Positions 59,452-64,000 of a stretch of 64,000 bases of DNA are shown one piece after another. A program made the position numbers and the translations under genes. How positions within the stretch are numbered: the stretch's first letter is position 1; every line of letters begins with the position of its first letter. The stretch is from Apoda limacodes (lineage: Eukaryota > Arthropoda > Insecta > Lepidoptera > Limacodidae), in assembly GCA_946406115.1 (NCBI GenBank), contig OX291551.1:3472001-3536000 (forward strand), read 5' to 3'. The notes under the pieces were generated by a model, which ran no database searches, had not been told where the DNA came from, and worked only from the letters and a program-made list of their open reading frames with translations.

Positions 59452-60139
59452 CTGCAACATGGCCCGAAACGTCACTAGTGCGCAATTTACCTATATACGT
59501 TACACTACTAGGTCAAATCGTTATTCCCAAAATGTTTCGCTACAATCATCACATCTTTACTGAAAAGACAAGAACTGTCGCTAAACTATGTAAAATACAC
59601 ACATTTCTTAAAACTTCTCGCAAACAAACCGACTAACGCCGATTGGAAAAAGGTCGTAAGTACTATAGTCGTATTTTTAATTAGACTATATCAACGACGA
59701 GGCAAAACCTTAATTTTGACCTGAAATGTATTAGCTCATTCACATAGCGCATAACACAACTTGAGTTACACTTTTACTTTCGTTTCGGTAACCAAAAGAC
59801 TCTTTAAGCCAATTTATGGTTCGGAAAATAGGTTTTGTTTAATTTTATACATTAAAAAAAACTAGGAATATAAGTCTGGAAATGCCTGAAATTACTTAAT
59901 TATTGGGATAGGTGGACTAGTGAAAATAAAATCTCCCACAAATAGGTATCACCAATGATACCAATGAAGTTATTTTGTTATAGGGGTACTACAGAAAATC
60001 GAATTTCCGTAAGTAGGTACACCGGTGGTTACCACATAGTGGTACAACCATAGCGTTATTAGCTAAGAATAAAGCTTCTTATTATACTTCTAATCATCTA
60101 TATTTTTTAGTAGTTAGTTAGTTGGCATTGAATTAGATT

Positions 60140-60480
60140 TTTTAGGGTACCGTAGTCAACAAAGTTTTGCCATGTCCGTCCGTCTGCTGTCCGCCGCTTA
60201 GCTCAGGGACTATTAGTACTAGAAAGCTGTTATTTGAAATGGATATACATATTAATTAGGCCGACAAAGTGGTAAAATAAAAAATTATACTTCATTCTCT
60301 ACACATAAATTGGGGATGATTGTTTTTTCTGATCTACCCCAAAATGTGTGTCGTTGGATAGCTCGTTTAAAAATATTTAGGTTGTTTCTAAACCATTTTT
60401 CGATTCAGCGATGCGTTTGCTAAATATTAAGCTTTAAAGTGCAAATTTGTGTTACTAGCTCAGTGTCGTAGAGTAACTTA
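60140..60480. repeat. Dispersed repeat with tccgtccgtctg core
   Basis: agggtaccgtagtcaacaaa, ccatgtccgtccgtctgctg and cagggactattagtactaga are familiar lepidopteran repeat strings. Related ends (cgttggcaccctctgggtac) occur at 1,622-1,642, 57,560-57,590 and 61,383-61,412. Element type not determined. Confidence 0.4.
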
Positions 60481-61414
60481 ACAAACTGACTTGTAAAGTG
60501 TCATTGTTATAACTTAACACGGATGCTTAATGTCAAAAGCGCAGTTCACTAAAATCTTTCAAAATTGTCATCATTATGTCAACAATAAAAGTTAAATTCG
60601 GTGTAACTCGTAATACCTACATTTCTATTCGAAAATTATTTTCTCGACGATTCTATATTTAATTCTTTATAATTTTTGAATGCCCCCTTATAATTTTTGA
60701 ATAGTAAAATATTTTTTTTTTTTTTATATTACATAAATGTAGTGATGATAACTATTATACAAAATCTTATAACTGTAGGTCATATTACACAACTTTAATT
60801 CATTTATTGTCCACTATTTTTAGGGTACCGTAAAAGAAGCGAAACCCCAAAGCACAAAAGACATTGGTAAAAACATTAAATAATCAAAATGTTTTTAACA
60901 ACTTATTATTAATCTAAATATTCGTCTTTTAAACATTGTATACAAATCGTGTAAGTATCGACAGAAACGTGTATATGACAATACGTTATGTAAAAAGGGA
61001 AATTTATGACCTTCATATGATTATCATGTTGAAATCTATCTATAATTTTATAAAAGAATAATTGTGACCGGACCGGAAGTCTTTACCCGTCAAAAAGTCT
61101 TAAAGTAGTCGTAACGATGACATTAACACGATGATCATATATTTTTCATTTAAACGACAGAGTTGCATTAAAAGGTGACCTTTCACCGCTTCGACTGTTT
61201 TTAATAAGATGATTATATAATGTGATCATGTAAACGTTTTCTGGACTGAATTAAATGACTAAAGTATATAATAACTAAACGTTTGTATAATATATACCAC
61301 AATTACTTGAAAATTTAGCTACCACTACATAACCTCTATATAACTAAATGTTATTTAGTCTATATTACAAGTTGGGAGGGCGCCGTTGGCACCCTCTGGG
61401 TACGGAACCCTATA

Positions 61415-61520
61415 TTACCATCTTAAATCACCGTTACAGCGCCATCTAGCTATTATTAAGCGAAACCGTAACACATTTGTTTGTTGGAAACGATTTTAAA
61501 AGTTAAGCTTGGTCAACGAT
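61415..61520 (+). repeat. 5S-like repeat family, 5' segment only
   Basis: taaatcaccgttacagcgcc-atctagctattattaagcg matches the leading segment of the copy at 48.5 kb almost base for base, but the 5S-like core is replaced after agttaagcttggtcaac. Confidence 0.5.
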
Positions 61521-62172
61521 CTAGCTATCTCATACCATTAACTGACGCTGATTATCTACAAAACTGAAGATGGATATTTACCAATGTTCATCATTTATAC
61601 GTAGGTAGGTATTTCCTGACCGTCTTGACACTTTAGTGCTAGTCCTCTGCAGTTTGTGTACTCTCGGGTCTGCGGTTTTAAGTGGCGAAAACTCAGCCTT
61701 GGAAACTCCGCGAATTTATGAGATTTTTTTTAAAAGTACTTAAGTATACCGTAACATTTTGGATAACGGTAGCACCGTGAGCACTTGAACTACAGAAAGA
61801 TCTCGAAGTCTAACTTTAAAAAGATAAAAAAAATACGCTTTTTAATTATAAAAATAATATTACACCATTATAATTTTATGTAGGTAGTTATTTGTAGGAG
61901 TTAACAGACGTCGCTATTACCTAATAAAGAAACCGATTGTAAGCATTCGCTCGACCATATCTTTTTAGGAAGCTTTTTCAATACATTTAACTAAAATTGT
62001 TTTGAACAAAATAAACTACGGAACCCGAAGTTAATGAGTGTGCGCATACACTTGGATGGTTCTTTAGTTTTGACGCAATTTATGATTGGACAATCTCTAC
62101 CTACATATATTTAGCCACAGAGTTTTGTATTTTTGAATTTAAAACGAAAAACAAATTGTTCAAAAATATGGT

Positions 62173-62178
62173 TTTATT
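62173..62178 (-). terminator. AATAAA polyadenylation signal, possible end of the 63.7-kb gene
   Basis: Minus-strand AATAAA about 1.5 kb past the TGA at 63,701. If used, the AT-rich gene-free stretch 62.18-63.70 kb is a long 3' UTR. No downstream element could be judged. Confidence 0.3.
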
Positions 62179-63117
62179 CACTTTTAACAGAAAACTTATT
62201 AACTAAATAACCAAAAATTACGTCATGTTATAATTTTATTTATGAATTGAAACATTTTATAATCTAATGTAACAATTTATTTACTAATTACAGTATTTTT
62301 TCCGACAGAAAAAACACAAAAGGTTAGTGTAACAGTAAGAGGTATAGAGTATAATTATTGAAATTCAAATTTATTATTATAAAACTTTGTAAAATCATCT
62401 CCCATACTTTTTAAGAAACCATTTATTAATAACATCACGCATTATGGAAGGGAAATGTGAAATGCGACATAGCCAAATTTATTGTACAAGAAGGAAATCA
62501 TTTACATTTCATAACAAAACAGACCCAAATCTCAAAGTACTGACCAACAATAAAATGTGTCACCTCTGTTTAGAGCATCAACACAAGGCAAAACATTTCT
62601 ACAATCATTTTTCTTTGTTTGAATGTTGTCTTTACAGTTTATCAAATAATAAAAGTAACATCTGTTAAAAGTAGTTAAATGATTGTTGGAAAGGTGATCT
62701 TGAAAAAGTATTCAATTATGACATACTATACTATAAAAGGTTCGACCTTTGTGAGAATTATTTATCTATTCCTTAGATTTAAGGGGTTTTATCTACAGTA
62801 CTTATCCACTTATAATATCGCTAATGGATTGTAGCCATGTGAAAAAATATACCAGTAAATCACCTCTCTCACATTGTCACCTCAACAAGCTCAAACAGTT
62901 TTTGGCCAGTTTTTTTTTTGATAATACATGGAAAACAATTTTTTTAACTTAAAAAACGAGATTTTGGATATTTAATGTGGTAGTGAAAATTTTTGTAAAT
63001 CAGTAAGATCATTTTTCAAAAGTAAGAATGCATACAATGTATTCAAAGGAAATACATTTTCTTTGGATATATTTTTAGGGTTATGTCATAGCGTAATAAC
63101 TACTAATAGTTAGGAAA

Positions 63118-63178
63118 CTCGGCTGCCTAGACGGGGCAACAATGAGGTGCAGTGCGGTTCAGGGCGGGGCTGGTTACG
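63118..63178 (+). repeat. Dispersed repeat, copy 3 (partial)
   Basis: gcctagacggggcaacaatg and aggtgcagtgcggttcaggg match the start of the 43.87-kb copy. Confidence 0.35.
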
Positions 63179-63700
63179 GAAGCCAAAAAATAAATAAACT
63201 GTAAGTTTCACCTGAGTTTTTTTCACTCACTTTGGTTTGTGGCGAAGAACATATATTTAATCATGAAGGTTAAATTTTATTAAAACTGACTAATTAATGT
63301 AGGCACATACACACACATGCATTAATTTCAACCTACAAACATTTCAATCGGTAGGAACGTACATGAATTTTTTTTTGTGACTACCCTGACAAATTTTCGT
63401 TGTCCTTGTCGGCATTTTGCGCCATGATAAAGAACTTCACTCACTATTAGTAGTTATTTTGCTATGGTTATGTTATTTTTGATATGTTGGTTGCAAATAT
63501 GTATGATGACCATGGATCATTTAAAGTCCCATAGTGCATTTAAAATTAACATGACCCAGTTATGTATTACATTTTTTTGATGTCTAAGCCTTATGTTTTC
63601 TGGGAGTTATTTATTGTAAACAGCTGCCAAGTCAACATTTTCTCTTGCTCAACAATTACTATTAGAACCAGAGCTTAAGTGTTCATTCTCACTCCTACTT

Positions 63701-63886
63701 TCAAGAGTCACTATTTTTACTCTGATAGTTTGTTTTTCCAAGAATCTTCTGCTGCATGGACAGTATAACTTTCAAAACTGCCTTCTTATCTTGATCTGAG
63801 CGGCATGACAACACCATGTGGAGATAGTTATTGAGGAAACCTTGGGCTTTTGAACTTGGATGGTACATCAGTAATATTGTTAAAGC
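63701..63886 (-). CDS. Terminal coding exon of an unidentified protein
   Basis: After a good acceptor (ttgtttttag) the frame stays open for 61 codons to TGA: ALTILLMYHPSSKAQGFLNN, YLHMVLSCRSDQDKKAVLKV, ILSMQQKILGKTNYQSKNSD, S. Composition and codon use look coding, with alternating helices as in HEAT-like or helical-bundle proteins. It does not resemble a dynein tail I know. It could also be an internal exon using gtaaaa after TATCAGA. I do not recognise the gene; upstream exons would lie outside the window. Confidence 0.6.
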   Translation of the reverse strand, partial: ALTILLMYHPSSKAQGFLNNYLHMVLSCRSDQDKKAVLKVILSMQQKILGKTNYQSKNSDS

Positions 63887-64000
63887 CTAAAAACAACCAA
63901 ATAACAGTTACATTTAATTAAACAAATAAATGAATAATAAAATAACCTTTAAGACTTAAAATTATTTGTTTTTATTGAGAGATTTCAAGTAATATTTATA

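Larger units (their letters stand above)
59452..62160. other. Gene-free stretch 5' of the last dynein exon found
   Basis: AT-rich with the repeats noted at 60.1-60.5 and 61.4-61.5 kb. I looked for the linker exon that should precede 59308-59451 on the minus strand and could not support one. Confidence 0.55.

Noticed and set aside
62444..62668. 74-codon plus-strand open frame with several Cys and His
   Set aside because: AT-rich, with no splice or family support; it probably lies in the 3' UTR of the minus-strand gene at 63.7 kb.

Overview
The window looks like nuclear DNA of a moth or butterfly. It is AT-rich, has short exons split by 0.1-3.6 kb introns, and is packed with repeats of types familiar from Lepidoptera: CR1/Jockey-like LINE 3' ends, tRNA-derived SINEs, a Lep1-like Helitron relative and hAT MITEs. 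No bacterial or organellar gene was seen.

Two host genes converge tail to tail. On the plus strand, 7,382-12,973 holds the last five exons I can assemble of a secreted PDGF/VEGF-related growth factor (Pvf type). Its cystine-knot domain is split over three exons and is followed by a basic Arg/Ser-rich linker and a Cys-rich C-terminal module. On the minus strand, 59,451 down to 14,439 holds 54 consecutive exons of an axonemal inner-arm dynein heavy chain, best matched to DNAH2 (I1/f beta chain). Splice phases agree at every junction and the exons sum to 8,571 bp (2,856 codons plus stop). This covers the end of the linker, AAA1-AAA4, the stalk with its microtubule-binding tip, AAA5-AAA6 and the C-terminal domain. 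The N-terminal tail, roughly 1,500 residues in this family, was not found. The terminal coding exon of a third, unidentified minus-strand gene lies at 63,701-63,886.

Most of the remaining sequence is mobile DNA inside dynein introns. One LINE family (here family A) occurs about ten times, including a copy at 34.75-36.70 kb with an uninterrupted 627-codon reverse-transcriptase ORF antisense to the dynein, and a rearranged cluster at 5.2-7.0 kb next to the growth-factor gene. Two other LINEs lie at 7.9-10.2 kb and 50.7-52.1 kb. A decayed hAT transposon (54,319-56,537) and a pair of nested hAT-type MITEs (57,705-58,700) keep their 8-bp target duplications. Several tandem arrays occur in dynein introns. 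The most notable, at 49,252-49,634, is a degenerate ~21-bp repeat made of copies of the dynein exon's own 5' splice site.

I found no operon-like or defence-like system. The points of most interest are the splice-donor array, a GC-AG intron, a degenerate AAA2 Walker A motif, unusual cysteine spacing in the growth factor, the nested transposons and a 5S-rRNA-like dispersed repeat.
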